Under the pieces are notes generated by a model. That model was not told the DNA's origin and searched no databases. It saw nothing but the letters and a program-made list of their open reading frames with translations. 64,000 nucleotides of DNA, taken from the NCBI RefSeq assembly GCF_021130785.1, contig NW_025777588.1, positions 62,001 through 126,000 of the forward strand, read 5' to 3'. Position 1 is the first letter of the stretch, and every line of letters starts with the position of its first letter. This DNA is from Homalodisca vitripennis (taxonomy: Eukaryota > Arthropoda > Insecta > Hemiptera > Cicadellidae). Made by a program: the position numbers and the translations under genes. Positions 12,501 through 25,754 of the stretch are shown here, piece after piece.

Positions 12501-13417
12501 AGCTACTGATAATGAATGGCTCTCTTATTTCCTAATTTCAATTGAGTCAAGTACATTTGAGTTTGTAATACTGGAAGTTTGTCAGCAGCGAAATTATTAG
12601 GCTTGAAATAAGTATCTATGGTTTTACATGTTCTCAAAGTGTCTTTGAAATAAAAGTTATTAAAAATAGTATTTCAATTACTATTAAAAATACTATTAAA
12701 AATAGTATTTAGTTATTAAAAATGTGTATTATGAAATACACATAAATTTAATGAGAGTGCTACACACGATATTTTTAAACGGTAACATTTAGCTTTTTTA
12801 ATATTGAACACATTGTAAGTTGTGATAGCTGTAACCTAAAACAATTCCTGATTAGAATCTACTATTAAAGCTCCTATGTGGCTGCCCTGAATTTCATTTG
12901 TTTCAAAAACAATATTTTGCTCTTCATTTATGTGTATAAAGTGAAAAGTAACAGTCCAAAATGATTTATTGGAGTCAGACGGTGGACCATAAATATCTGT
13001 ATTTATTCTATCGTGATTAGTTTCTCAAGCATTTTTCTAATATTGGTGGGAATTTCATTACATATAAGTAGTATGGATATGGGTGTTCTAACTCGCCCCA
13101 GAGACGGTCGAGAAAGATACACCTGGATTTTGATCTCTAACCACCAACTTGGCTCAACACAACTTATGAATCTATTACAAAAAACCCCTTTTACCTAAGG
13201 TGTAATAACTTAAAATTCTTTACAAGTAATTTGATAATAAAGCCATGTCCTTCTTGCGTGAAAAATAATCAGTATTAAAATTATCTAGAAACAAATCGCA
13301 TTTCATACATACCTACATCAGAGCAGAAAAAATTGAATGAATTGGGTGATATTTGTAATTTGTAGTTGTGAGTGTAATTTGTGTAAATAAATGTAAACGA
13401 TGAGTCCATTACCAATA
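12501..13417. other. AT-rich DNA without recognisable gene
   Basis: Contains a small cluster of TATTAAAAATA-type direct and inverted words at 12660-12735. No coding motif was seen. Confidence 0.5.
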
Positions 13418-13670
13418 AAGACACTTATTTTGTATTATACGTTGACTATAAGAAGACTTTCGAAGCTACTAAACGTTTTTGTTTTTGTCCCGAGGTGAAT
13501 ATTCAATTCTTAATGTTACCCTTCGTTATCCTTGCGGATTAGGTGGTGATGTATCGCCCGTGAAGGTGATAGTTCGATCTAAACTCGATAGCTGAGGATA
13601 AAGCCAGGTCAAGATTAGTCCAGAAGCTGAGACTCCATTTGCATTTTATAAGCACAGATTTATCATGAAG
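13418..13670 (+). repeat. Dispersed repeat, copy 1
   Basis: This segment aligns with the reverse complement of 54704-54960 over about 250 bases. Shared words include CGTTTTTGTTTTTGTCCC (GTG- in the other copy), ATATTCAATTCTTAATGTT, GGATTAGGTGGT, GTTCGATCTAAACTC and CCAGAAGCTGAG. It has no open frame conserved between the copies. The class is unknown. Confidence 0.8.
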
Positions 13671-13959
13671 TCGTTATAGAAGTTTGTTGTGAAGAATCGA
13701 TTGTCAACCACGCTAGCGTCAGGTACACCGCGATTGTTTGCCTGTTGGTCTGTTAGCTTAAAAAATTAAATTATACAGCTAAACGTGTCGCGACAAAAGC
13801 TCCGCTGAGGTAGCATGCAACTTTTTAAATCTACAACTAATTTAACTCTCGATATCCTAACAAGTAAGCAATCACATAGAGAAGAAACATATCCTTCTTG
13901 GAGACAAAAATATAAATTGTGTAAGTCTACTGAGTAAGAATATGTCGCTCTTACAGTCT

Positions 13960-14360
13960 TGATTATTAAAATCTGGTCAGATTCCAGACATTGCACTAAG
14001 AGGAAGATGAACTGGCAATAAAATCAACATTCACATTCAGCATAGCTAAGATATATAAAGAAAACTTGGATGCTCCACCGTCCCTAGAGACCATATAATA
14101 AAATTAGCAGTGCGCTAAATTGTGCACAGTGAGAATTCCTCTTCGTCTATATTAATTATTTTGTAGTCTAGTTTTCTCTGACGTCAACAATGTAAAGAGT
14201 TCGGTCTGAGGCTCTTCGTCACGACTTATTTTTAATATCTTCAGACGAATATGACTTCAGATTCCAGGAGTCAAGTCTGTGATAGTGTCAGCTTTCAGAC
14301 TTTGCATTAGGAGGAAAGTTAACCGGAGGTTAAACTCAATATTCATATTCAATATACCTT
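13960..14360. repeat. Weak local duplication
   Basis: Segments at about 13965-14050 and 14245-14345 share an order of words: CAGATTCCAG, TTGCA(C/T)TA-GAGGAA, AA-TCAA-ATTCA-ATTCA. A further weak match lies near 37135-37255. The similarity is low and could be an old dispersed repeat. Confidence 0.35.
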
Positions 14361-16478
14361 CCCACCATCGATTCTATTAATGCGATGTCTTCAGCACATA
14401 AATTGATTTCCTTCATGCTCTACTTGGCATGAAATTATTGGTGTATACGAAGGTTCTAAACGTAAATCCAAATATACCAAAAGTTAATTAGAACATTGAT
14501 TGCTTCTTGGATTGTTTATGCCTAAACGTGTTTTTCCAACCATTGGTGAAATCATTAAATATAATTTTCGATGTATGTTTTGCAAGCAAGAAACTTGTAA
14601 GGTTTATTATACGAAATACTGATTAGAACTAGAACATTCAGTTGAACATCCACACATTGAAGGACGTAGAATACGATTTTAACAATGAAAGAGCCATGTG
14701 TGAGCACCCGGTATCGTACTGCTACGTTCTATTGATGATTTATTGGGTCAGAAATAGAACAAAAATGAGTGTTCATCCCTGTGAAATCCTGAGAATATCT
14801 TCTTCATGCATAGATATTGAGTCATACAGTTTTTATACAAAGGCTATCTTAGAAATTATTGTGTATTATGCTAATACTAACAAAGCAGACACATTTAATT
14901 GTTCAGAGTATTTTGTTCTTAGTTATGTGTCTATTAAAAATAATTCATAAATAATTAATCTTGTACTTATGAAGTTTTTATTGTATGACTTGTAAAATCT
15001 GTACTTTGCAACATCTTCAGTAACTCAGGTAAAGTGTAAAAATTTTTAAATGCACTGGTAAAATAAAACACTCATTAATTATGTTATACTTCTGTATAAG
15101 AGATAATATGTAAGACGTGACAGGCACTCCTCTAACACTTTCCAACTGCAGTGATATGTCACATGTGAGCATTTTAATATCAATAATATTATTGCCTTTT
15201 TCTCAGTTTACTATTTTACTTTACTACTGCTTGCTTCAGTTTTCTTAATTTACATTTCCTGAGCTAAGATCGTAATCATACAATATTTACTTCTGTAATG
15301 TCAATTGCTTTACAAATAACACTGATTAAATAAGATCATTCCCCAAAGTTACTCTGACTAATGGACCTATAATGAGGTTTCTAATATAACATAAATCGTA
15401 TAATTTTTAGTGTTACAATTTTACTTACTCCCAGCAAGCATTAATTCCTTTTTAATTTACTATTATTTCTCTGTTTGTTGTTGAATTTTCCTGTGAAATT
15501 ACTTAGACCCCATTGATTTACCACCATTCATTATGCTGGATATATTTTTATATTTTCAATATATCTGCATACTGTATATTTAATGTAAGTTCAAAATTTT
15601 AATCTAATTAACTGTTTCTAATAGGTTTTGCGATTTGAAAATAAATACATAACTAATTTTTTAAAGCATTATCAGCCTATCATATAAGAAATAAGAGCAG
15701 AATATAAATTGAAAAGAAAATAAAAGATAACCGAGAGCTTACTTTGAGTTTTTTGTGCGGGAAAGTTTTTCCATTTCAGTGTTTCCATCAGAACTGATAA
15801 CTCGTGCTTACAGGACATTTGGCTTTAGCTGCCTCGTATCATATCTGCCAGGCCTCATTCAGCAGTATGGGTAGGAAATATTGTGTGTAATCATTCTATC
15901 TGCGATAAATAAAGCTGTATTTGGAAATAAATATTGTGCTTTTTTAAAGAGGCTTTGCTATATAGTAAATAATGCTGATGTGAAAATAATGTCCAACGCT
16001 GAAAGCGGTATTAGAAAAATACATGAAAAATCCCCGCAAAGAATCTCTGTCTCTGAACGGATTTGGTAAAACAAAGATATTGTCTCTTATATATGCCAGA
16101 TGTTGTATAAAGTCTGCCTTATATCGTGTTATCTTAAAAAAAAATGATTACAGTTTCTTTCCGTGTATTTTTTATATTATTCAAGAGACAGGAGAGCGTT
16201 AATTTTTGTTTGTCCAACTGTCCGTAGGATATCTATATAACGAACTGACCTATGAACTTGGAATTTTGTATGAAGCTTAATTTTTATGTGGGTAATATTG
16301 AGCTCGACGATAGTGCATTTTACTAAATGGGGTTGAACGAATATTTTTTCATAGGCCTTATATATAAACATAATGGCAACGAAATATAAGAAGAAAGTAA
16401 TAATAGTTTCCAAAAACAGTTTCATAATGTTTAAAAAAGGTTTTTTGAGTGCATATAACGGAAATATTATCTAGTATA
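14361..16478. other. AT-rich DNA without recognisable gene
   Basis: A 102-codon frame (14642-14950) and an 82-codon minus frame (16177-16425) have no family motif. The latter overlaps moderately GC-richer sequence that may be part of a dispersed repeat. No RNA gene or array was seen. Confidence 0.45.
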
Positions 16479-16670
16479 CTGCCCCCATAAGAATAAAAAC
16501 CCTAACTCCAAGAAACAAAACTGTTCAGGAAATGAGGATTACTAATTTTTTTACCTGCATTAACATTTTAGCACTTTAAAAAAAGGTTTATGCTAAAATG
16601 TTATTGATAGACCTACAAAATATTTATGTTGATGTGAAATTTCATTGATTAATTTTTTTTAATAGAAAAA

Positions 16671-16761
16671 GTGGAGTTAGGGCTTTTTATGTCACAGTTT
16701 GTTTGGCCTGAAGCGCACCCTTGAAAAGCCCTAACTCCTTCTATGGGAGTTAGGGCTTTTC
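16671..16761. repeat. Subterminal inverted motif cluster, left end
   Basis: One GGAGTTAGGGC copy at 16673 is followed by a perfect 16 bp palindrome arm pair: GAAAAGCCCTAACTCC at 16723-16738 and its reverse complement at 16746-16761, with a 7-base loop. It is the same word as in the terminal inverted repeat of the surrounding element. Confidence 0.85.
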
Positions 16762-17463
16762 ATCGTCAAAATGGACTTGTTTAGTTGTGACACCTAATTG
16801 GCATAATCATATTTTTAAATGTTCCTTAGTGTTAAAACTGCAGTTTAAGAAAACAAACCAACATGTAATGTTATTTTATTAGATTTTACTCAAATAAAAC
16901 AATTGAACAAGTACAAACAAAATATTTATCAAGTAAAAGTTTATTTTTAAATTTAAAAGCTTGTAAAAAAACAATATATTCCTTTAATCAAGGATCAATT
17001 TTAATTTGTAAGCTTATTACTAGAAATAAGAAACCTATCTTGTTATATTTGTTGACATTCATAAATTTAAAACAGTAAAGTTAACAAGTACATACAAATA
17101 TTTCAACAATTTACAAACTTGTAAAAATAAGTTACTTAAAATGAGAAAAAGTGTTAAATTGTAGGCTGCCTACTACTAGAAAAAACTAAATATACATTGT
17201 GTGTTTTAGACATGACTTAAATAAAAATAATTAGAAGTAATCTATGCACAAACAAAGTTTGTTCTGGCACAAAGTCATTAGAATAGTTTAACTTGTAGAC
17301 CTATTACACAGTTAAGAGATGCTGGTGATAAATAAGTCCCCACTTACCTTAACTTTAAACAGTAATAATAATAAGATTAGCTGAAAACCAAAACACTTCT
17401 GCCATTTATAGAATTGATCACTATCTACTTTAACTTTTGGCATTAACTTTTGGAAATTAGTTT

Positions 17464-17945
17464 TTACTCATCACAGTCAATCAAGTCTCGTTCTCCTGAC
17501 TCTGGAAGACTTGTCCAAAACCCCCGACGGTTGGATGGCATAAGGGGACACAGTTTTTCAACAATGTTTTTCTTTTTGGTTTTATTGAAACCCCGAACTT
17601 TATTTATTTTTTCTGGCATAGGAAACTTCTTGATATACTTGGATTGAATGAAGTTCAACTCTTTTGATGGAAATTCTTCATATTTCGTAGAGTACAAAAG
17701 CGTAGTTTTACCTCTGTCAGCAGTTACTTTCACAACATCTTTGATATGGTACATTTTCTCGACACTTAAGCTTTTGTTTAGAAGAACAGTCTTTTCATTC
17801 ATACAAGTCACTTTCACCAAGTTCTTTGATGTCTACCTTTCCTAAATTAGCTTTTTCAACACATTTAACAAAGTCCTGGAAATCATAGACCTTTCCACTG
17901 TGTTTCATGTTCCATTTTTGCAAATCAACAATTACAACTTAAAAA
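17464..17945 (-). pseudogene. C-terminal fragment of a transposon-encoded protein, frameshifted
   Basis: The minus-strand frame 17820-17464 (118 codons) ends in a basic and then acidic C-terminus with NKTKKKNIVEKLCPLMPSN and RRGFWTSLPESGERDLIDCDE. I associate the KLCPLMP-NRR-FW block with transposon-derived proteins in insect genomes, from memory and not verified. Upstream in another minus frame (about 17937-17815) is DLQKWNMKHSGKVYDFQDF then VKCVEKANLGKVDIKELGES. The two join only across a frame change. No DDE catalytic core is present between the element's ends, so this copy cannot encode a complete transposase. Confidence 0.55.
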
Positions 17946-18129
17946 ATAAATTACCTGAAGTGCAGTAGAAAAAAAATCAGGCTATCTGACACAATATAAT
18001 TTAAAACACTGTAACCTAATAACTAATTATAACCAAAACACACGTTCATGACACATTAACTTGATAGGTTGTTGTTACTAAGTGAGAACAGCTGCAACAA
18101 CAAAAACTCTAGCCTAGTCATGCTGTTAT

Positions 18130-18475
18130 GTTTGATGAAAGAAGGCCCTAATTCCAGGAAATCTCCTACTTAGTCTTATGAGAGAAGGCCCCAAGTTCCT
18201 TGATGCTCTTGGGTGGACTATTGAACCATAAGTCTAAAGGCCCTAATTGCAACTGCCTATGCACTTAGGGTGTTTTAAACATTTAATTGTTACATAGGGC
18301 CATCTTATGTCAAAAACCACGGCATTTCGGAGTTAGGGCCAATATAAATTGTAGTAATAGTAACCATGGAGTTGAATTTAGGGCCTTTTTATGTCATAAA
18401 AAGACGTATTTTATCCCAGGAAATCGAAAACAACAAAAAAAGTCAATTTAAAAAATTTTGGAGTTAGGGCCTTTT
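18130..18475. repeat. Subterminal motif cluster, right end
   Basis: Variants of GGCCCTAA(C/T)TCC and its reverse complement occur at about 18145, 18238, 18295, 18332, 18372 and 18460. Several are followed by a TTTTATGTCA-like word. They mirror the left-end cluster. Confidence 0.75.
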
Positions 18476-18763
18476 AACTTATGGGGGCAGTATATCCTTC
18501 AGCAAAAGAATTAAAAAAAAAAAATTAAATTATAATATAAAGGTTATTGTGGTATCTTCTTGTGGTATTGTCAAAGCTAATGTTGTGTTCTTTAATACTT
18601 TTAATACGTCTTTTATTCTTATTATAATGTACAAAGTGTATATTTATAGTTTTAAAGTTTTAATATACTGCCTTCTGTGTTGTAAGATGAGTATCTGGCT
18701 TAGATTTATAAGTATCATACTGAATAAATACTGCAATACTTACCAGTAATCCACAGATTTTCA

Positions 18764-18850
18764 ATACCAAAAAAGATTCGAAGCAGTTCAAGAAAGATTC
18801 CTGAGACATCTGACCTTTAGAACGTTTGGGTTTGAAGTATTAAGGAGAAT
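18764..18850 (+). pseudogene. Short LINE ORF2 scrap
   Basis: The plus strand translates to KRFEAVQERFLRHLTFRTFG, closely resembling the LE-VQ-RFLR-L motif found near the C-terminal region of jockey/CR1-type LINE proteins. Only about 28 codons are recognisable, and stops lie on both sides. Confidence 0.45.
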
Positions 18851-21800
18851 CTTGTTTTTTTAATCTGCTGTACATAATATACTCGTACATATAGCTGGCT
18901 TAGAGATGGTAGTGGTTGCTCTGAGGTGATATTACGTGGTGCCTTCAGCTGGCGATAATGTCGTGTGATCTGTGTACTCGCAGGTGGTTTACAGCAAGCT
19001 ATCTAAACATGTCTCGTGAGGTGGATTTCTTTGTCGATTCTCAAGATTCATCCAGACAAATACTGCAAGCTTCTTAGACGCCGCAGCAGCTTGAGCGATC
19101 TGTCACTCGATTCGTCTTCCTTGCTCCAAGAGTATGTAAAGGCTATAATTAAAATATGAGTCCCAGTTAACTCTAATCACATAAATGAAAATGAGTTTCT
19201 AAATTTGTTGGTAAAGCGTTAATCTTAAGAATGATTGAACCAATTTGGATTACTTTTGTAATATATTCTTTGAAATCCGACGAAAGGTAATACAAAAATT
19301 AAAATTGGAAAACTTTCCCGGAATATTGTTTAATTAAAAAAATAATACTAATATGTATGAAAGATAATTAAAATTTGACTGACACTAAACAGCTGTTAAC
19401 ACTGTGTATTAATTTCAGCTGAAATTTGTCAAAAAAGTTGAAACATCATTTCAGATTTAAATTATATAAAATATTGTGGATACAGTGCTTGACAACTAGA
19501 TCGGCCTGAAGGGGATCTTCTTCTGCCCAGAACGTTCAGACTGCGGTAAACCACAACACTTCTTTCCTCTAAATATTAACTCACCTAAATAAGTTTCCGC
19601 TTTCAATAGTAATGCAGTTCGTACTTACAATATTATCATCTCGTGTTATTATTATATATTATTACCTCATCGATGAGAAACACTTGGAAGTGTTAAGATG
19701 TATGAAGAGAGGCCGGCAGTGATCACGTTATCTGACTCCACGTATGGACACGTACGATTTTCTTTTACATTTTAAATAATCTTTAGAATTCAGAGGAATT
19801 AAAAAAAACATTTAAGATGACGTTTTGCTGACTTTGTAAACTAAGGTTCTGAAGGCAAAGACAAGCGATATCAATATGCAAGATATTCTGTATACATTGT
19901 AGAGATACTGTATAGAGTGTAGAGATAATGTATATAGTGCAGAAATTTTGGGTCTTATAAATAACCACAAACTATTTCAAAAAGGATCTTTTCAGAAAAA
20001 CAGAAGTGAATAAAAGTGCGAATGTTCTTTAATAATTTCATAAATCTATTTTATGATGTGCTTCTGCACATTTTTGCTCCTGAAAATTTATACGAATCCT
20101 GTTCGTTGCATTTGAATATTAATAATTTTTACAGAATTAAAGAATCCGTTACTGTCACCTAAATTTAAAATTGTGTTTATTTAAAAAAAACTAAATACTA
20201 TAGGGTATGGTTATCGACGTATTGAACATTATTAAGTGAATTTCAAGATTCAATGAATACCCCGGAATCCGTATTATTAAAATTCAATTGAACAATTGAA
20301 ATATTTTAAAGATGATTACTGAGGAAAAGTGAGATAGGTCAATTGGAGTTTTACCACAGCAGTTACGAGTTCAATTAACTTTGTTATGCTGAGTTAGCTG
20401 GAATTGAACGAGAGAGGGAATAACAAAATATTTCAAGTGTCACAAGAATAACGTTGAGATACGAGAAGTGTCAAGTTACAGTTTGGTAATGGGATTTAAA
20501 CTCTGAGCGGATTCTTCACAAAACTTACAAATGGTGCTTGATGTGCACTTTTATAGATCACTAATAATTAAAGTAAATTCTTCACATGGGTAACATAAAT
20601 AAATTAACATACGTGAAACACATTTTATATTAAACCAATGTAAACAATGTTTGCTTTTACTATGTATGTTTTTTACGTAAATATAAAGGAACGAAAATAT
20701 TTAAATGTTCTTAACCAGTAAGTTTACTTTTCATTTTTACAAGACTATTATTTATTTATAATTTATACATCTTAAGATTACTGACATATTCCTGATAGAA
20801 AATTGTTTCTACAAAGGGTCAAGAAAGTTGTGATATACGATATTCTTTTAAAGCCGGCTATTGGTTATTACTATTAATTTTACCTCACTATTATATTTAA
20901 CGTGTGTAGTTTTTATCCTAAAAGAATTAAATTTTTTATGTTATTAAAACGAAAATGACATTGAAAAACTATTAAAAATACCACTTGACCTAGTTTATGA
21001 TTGTATTCAGAATTTTTCAATCTCGGTTTCATAAAATGGTTACTGTTTATTACCATCTCCAAAATGTAATTTTTCGTTAATACTTCCATCTGAATTGTTT
21101 GGAAACAATACGTACCACGGTTTCTGTTTTCGTGAGTACTCTTATTAGTGTTGGTTTATTTAAGGATTTGGTCATTTAAATAACACATGCTTGTGGTTCT
21201 TACATATTGTACGTACGTATTGTGCATAAATACATTTTTATTTACTTTAATCTAAAGTAGCTGAAGATGGATTCTTGAAATCCATAATGTTCATAGTAAA
21301 ATTAAAAACTTCAAAACTGTTAAAAGGTGCATTTTTCTTACTAGAATAGAGTGTAAGCAGTGTTATTGTTAGAATTTTCTTTTAATATTACAAGAGGAGA
21401 GCATAATTATAAAATTCAGCATTTTATCAGTTGAAGTTAGGGCTAAGAAGCCCGCCCTAAAACTCAGTTTGAAGACCAACGTCTTTTAAAAGTGACTTCC
21501 AAAATAGGAATGTGATGAATATTGGCCATGCATTGGAAATCTATGTTGTATTGTACATTCTATACTGTAATGCGTATGTTTAAAGAAATAATTATTTGTA
21601 CTTATATATCGTCACGATAATTATAAGAGTCAGTAGTATTACCCATGCATTGTTTTCCAGAATATCAGGTGTCTCTTTACTCCTGAGGCCTTCAGGGTCT
21701 CCATTTTGACTTTTAGAGGTATTGTATTGTACACAGAGGCATCAAGGAATCAAGGAATCTGGTAGTACGTCAGGAAGTTTTTAACTTCAAGTGTGCTCCC

Positions 21801-22129
21801 TGTTATTAACATATTAAACCTTACGCACACTTATGAGTAATTTGATTTTAATCACACATGTTCGTTTCATTGTCTTTAACTATTTCATATGTTTACTGTA
21901 AAAATTTTAAGTTTTAAAAATTTGTAGAGCGGCTATTTGTGCATGAAAACTTATTCAATTTGACTCAGATTCAATATAAAAGTCAGATATCAATTCTAGT
22001 CTCTGAAAGAATAGCGATGGAAATATAAGATTTAGATTCTTAGGCAACTGCTCCTTCCTTGAGAATACGTAATGTAAGACATTAATCCACGTATTATTTT
22101 ACATTCCATATTATATCTCCAAAAAGTTT
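18851..22129. other. AT-rich DNA without recognisable gene
   Basis: The patch at 18940-19140 is less AT-rich and has a 50-codon frame ending RRRSSLSDLSLDSSSLLQEY before a stop, but it lacks an ATG and I cannot place it in a family. The rest shows no motif, array or RNA gene. Confidence 0.45.
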
Positions 22130-22955
22130 AACAAAACACCGGAGCTGTGACAGCAGGAGGGTAGCAGGAAGTGTAAGTTATGCAGGACATGCTCACCCGG
22201 CATATGTCACTGCGGTGTCGTGGTTATGGTCGACCCTCACCTGTGTTCTGTATTATATCTTACTACATGTATAACAAAACACCGGAGTTGTGACAGCAGG
22301 AGGGTAGTAGGGAGTGTAAGTTATGCAGGACATGCTCACCCGGCATATGTCACTGCGGTATCCTGGTTATGGTCGACCCTCACCTGTGTTCTGTATTATA
22401 TCTTACTACATGTATAACAAAACACCGGAGCTGTGACAGCAGGAGAATAGCAGGAAGTGTAAGTTATGCAGGACATGCTCACCCGGCATATGTCACTGCG
22501 GTGTCGTGGATATGGTCGACCTTCACCTGTGTTCTGTATTATATCTTACTACATGTATAACAAAACACCGGAGCTGTGACAGCAGGACGGTAGCAGGAAG
22601 TGTAAGTTATGCAGGCCATGCTCACCCGGCATATGTCACTGCGGTGTCGTGGTTATGGTCGACCCTTCACCTGTGTTCTGTATTATATCTCACTACATGT
22701 ATAACAAAACACCGGAGCTGTGACAGCAGGACGGTAGCAGGAAGTGTAAGTTATGCAAGACATGCTCACCCGCATATGTCACTGCGGTGTCGTGGATATG
22801 GTCGACCTTCACCTGTGTTCTGCATTATATCTTACTACATGTATAACAAAACACCGGAGCTGTGACAGCAGGACGGTAGCAGGAAGTGTAAGTTATGCAG
22901 GCCATGCTCATCCGATGGATGGTCATTACCCACCCTCACCTGTGTTCTCTATGCT
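22130..22955. repeat. 143 bp tandem array, about 5.7 copies
   Basis: Units start with AACAAAACACCGGAG at 22130, 22273, 22416, 22559, 22703 and 22845, so the period is 142-144 bp. Copies are highly similar, differing mostly by single substitutions and 1-base indels. The last copy diverges after the GCTCA-CCGATGG region and ends near 22955. The unit is GC-richer than its surroundings. Since 143 is not a multiple of three, the overlapping open frames in it are a by-product of the repeat. Confidence 0.97.
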
Positions 22956-25754
22956 AATCTCTGAAGAAAACATCGCAAAGATGGCTTTAAACGACAGGTT
23001 ACGGCAAAAATTTAATCTTTTAACGCTCTTAGCTGACTCTAAAATTTTCTTACATTGTGTAAACATGATATTACCTTTAATTTAAATAGTATAAGAGAAA
23101 ATATTATGAGTGTGCACAGTTTATTTTCGGGTTTTATCCCTTTACATAGCATGTATCCATTTATATATTTTATCTTGATTTTGAGTGTGCTCTGTGATGT
23201 AACAAACTCACTATAAAATTACAAGGAGAGAATCAAAGATTTGTTAAGACCATAAGCCTATGGCGAATAGAAATAAATGAGAAGACAGACATGTTGGAAA
23301 GTCAATAAACTCCCACTGTTTTCATAATGATTGTCTTAACATGAACACTGCTGGTAGATTACTGCTACTGTTAATCGTATAGCCCATTGGTAGATGTAAT
23401 TCCACTGGTATATGATTACAGCTGGTGAATGTCCACTTTATGTTAAAACCATGAACAGTTGATGGTGATCTCTGAGACAAAATTTGTTATAGTTTTGTTT
23501 AGACCTTTCATTTATTTTTTTGCACTCAGAGTGTAAGTGGCAACTGACACTGGTGTAGTACACTTGGATAGCGCTGTAGGTGCTTGTTAAGGATTCAATT
23601 AAAACAGTTACTGATACTACATCGCTTTCTTTACACTATTGTACTTTTAATATTATCTCAGTATACACTTCGGAAACGACATTGATTTAAGTTTATGCCA
23701 TGGGACATGTGACAGTATTCATTTTGTACGATATAAATACAAACCAGATCAATTGTGATCAGAACAAATAATCAAAAAGCCGAATAATTAATTCGTTTTA
23801 TCAGCTGACTATTCCATTTCGTCATCAGTGTAGTATATACAGTATAAGTTGTGTTTGTGGGAGAGGCAGGCAAACATCACACAACTCACTGCAGGTTTGA
23901 ACAATATACATTGGAATGTACCATTTGCATTATTAACAGACTTTGTCTAAATATTCTGTGATGCACAAAGTCAAATAAAAACGAATTTCATGATATTCCT
24001 GCAGTAACTGTGTTTTATTAAATATTTATGTCACTACTGTGATTCGTTTATGTTTACGAAATGCTTACCTCATTTAACGATGATCCTGTATACTGCCTGC
24101 TTTACAAATTTAACCACAAACATTGTTCTACAGCGTGTCTTATTATACTTGCGTCTTTAATTTGAGTCCTGAAACTGTCGGAGTAATGGAGAGAATAAAC
24201 AGTGTATTTACATATGAGAATAATCAAAACATTACCTAAGCTACTATATTTCAAATTGTTACAAGTTTTAAACGTTTTATGAATATATAGGCTAAGACAA
24301 CTAGTTAACGTTGAAGTTCATCCCTAAAATCTCTAAAACCTTTCTAAATATAAAGGAAAGTAAGCTTTATTGAATTATTACTTATATCATTATCTTAGAG
24401 ATCTATGTACAGAATAAAATATTTCAATTTGTACTTCTGTCAATAAAACAAAAAATCTCACTTCTATTATTCCAAATTCCTAAACAACCAACAGCAGCAA
24501 CTTTGCAGTTGTATAACATATTATATTTTAAAGCCACTTCACTGCAAACTAATTTATTGAGTTACATATGGTTATACATATGGTTATATTCAATCATGAC
24601 TTACATTTAATGTTCTGTTATGAATTGTTTTTAAATATATTAAACAACAGCAGCAGATACAAACATTTGATTTTTAAATTTCTTTTATTCCATGTGAGGC
24701 ACTATTAAGCATTATTTTCAAGTAATTCCAGCTTTCTACAAACACCTCCTTGCCAGTCGAATGCTTTACTGTATAATTTATTAATTATTTCCAAAATCTT
24801 TGTAATTAAAGTTTGCTATACTTTATTGTTGCTCTTTTTACTAAATTCTATTCCTTAATTTACGATATTATCTGGATTCATTATACAGTCCATGTCACGT
24901 GACCTCCCACAAGCTTCGTCACTGTCAGTCAGTAACTTCATTGCAACTGTCAATAAACGATGATGCGACTTTGCACTCGCCCATACGTTTACTTGTTTAT
25001 AGTGTCAATCAATTCAGTTAGGGAAATATAAGAAATACTGCTCATCCCGTACTGCTCCTTTGAGGTCATAATTGAGGTTATAACTGCTACTATAATGTTA
25101 TAATTTCAACTATAGACCATTATCAAAGCCATTCTAATGTCTTTCATTACTCCATCCATTTTACAATATTCAATATTGTGAAATGCCTTTCATAGTTCAG
25201 GAAATATGTAAATTATTTGGAATCCTCGCTATAACTGTCTATTGGTAAATGTTCCAAATACCTGCAACCTTCTTCATCTGAAAGAAAATCTAATTGCATC
25301 CATTAATCATATTAAATTCATTAAGATATCTATTAGTTGTATAACAAAACAAAATCTTCTCTATTTAAAGTACATTATTTCTCTCTAAACTTGAAAGAAA
25401 GGCTAATGAACAGTATTTAATATAATACTCTCTTGGTTCCTTCTTGCACATTGGTCTGAAATATCACCTTGAACGTCATTATGTTTATAGAATTTATTAA
25501 TTTTTTGAACTTCCGAAACTGAAAGATATAATAAATTTAATTTATCTAATATTAAATGAATAAATGATTGAATAAATGAATATTAATACATTAATAAATG
25601 TACAGTATATTATTAATTCAGTAATTAATTTGCATGAAGTTACCAGTGTAACCAACTTCAAGATGTAAACAACACAATTTAAAACCTTTCTCACACCCAA
25701 AGCCAATATTGGTTACGCTGTCCTGGCCTATTAGCATAGTTTTGTTTTTATAAC
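22956..25754. other. AT-rich DNA without recognisable gene
   Basis: No frame with a family motif, no array and no RNA gene seen on either strand. Confidence 0.5.

Larger units (their letters stand above)
16479..18490 (-). mobile_element. Degraded 2.0 kb DNA transposon with TATA target duplication
   Basis: The ends are inverted repeats of about 33 bp: CTGCCCCCATAAG, a short AT spacer, then CCCTAACTCCAA. They begin at 16479 and, reverse-complemented, at 18490. TATA flanks both ends (16475-16478 and 18491-18494). The core word GGAGTTAGGGCC is repeated in both orientations near both ends, a layout expected of subterminal transposase-binding sites. A minus-strand coding remnant lies in the middle. 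I cannot name the superfamily from ends alone. Because TATA contains TA, the true duplication could be 2 or 4 bp. Confidence 0.75.

Noticed and set aside
21257..21290. CTGAAGA followed by a perfect short hairpin
   Set aside because: The hairpin is present but GAAA does not follow it, so the hammerhead core is incomplete.
22220..23085. Series of overlapping plus-strand open frames with a repeated peptide
   Set aside because: They are produced by the 143 bp tandem repeat read in successive frames; the period is not a multiple of three and no start or family motif supports a protein.
24890..25000. GC-richer patch with CACGTG as a promoter
   Set aside because: No transcript-like feature or open frame follows, and the word is common.
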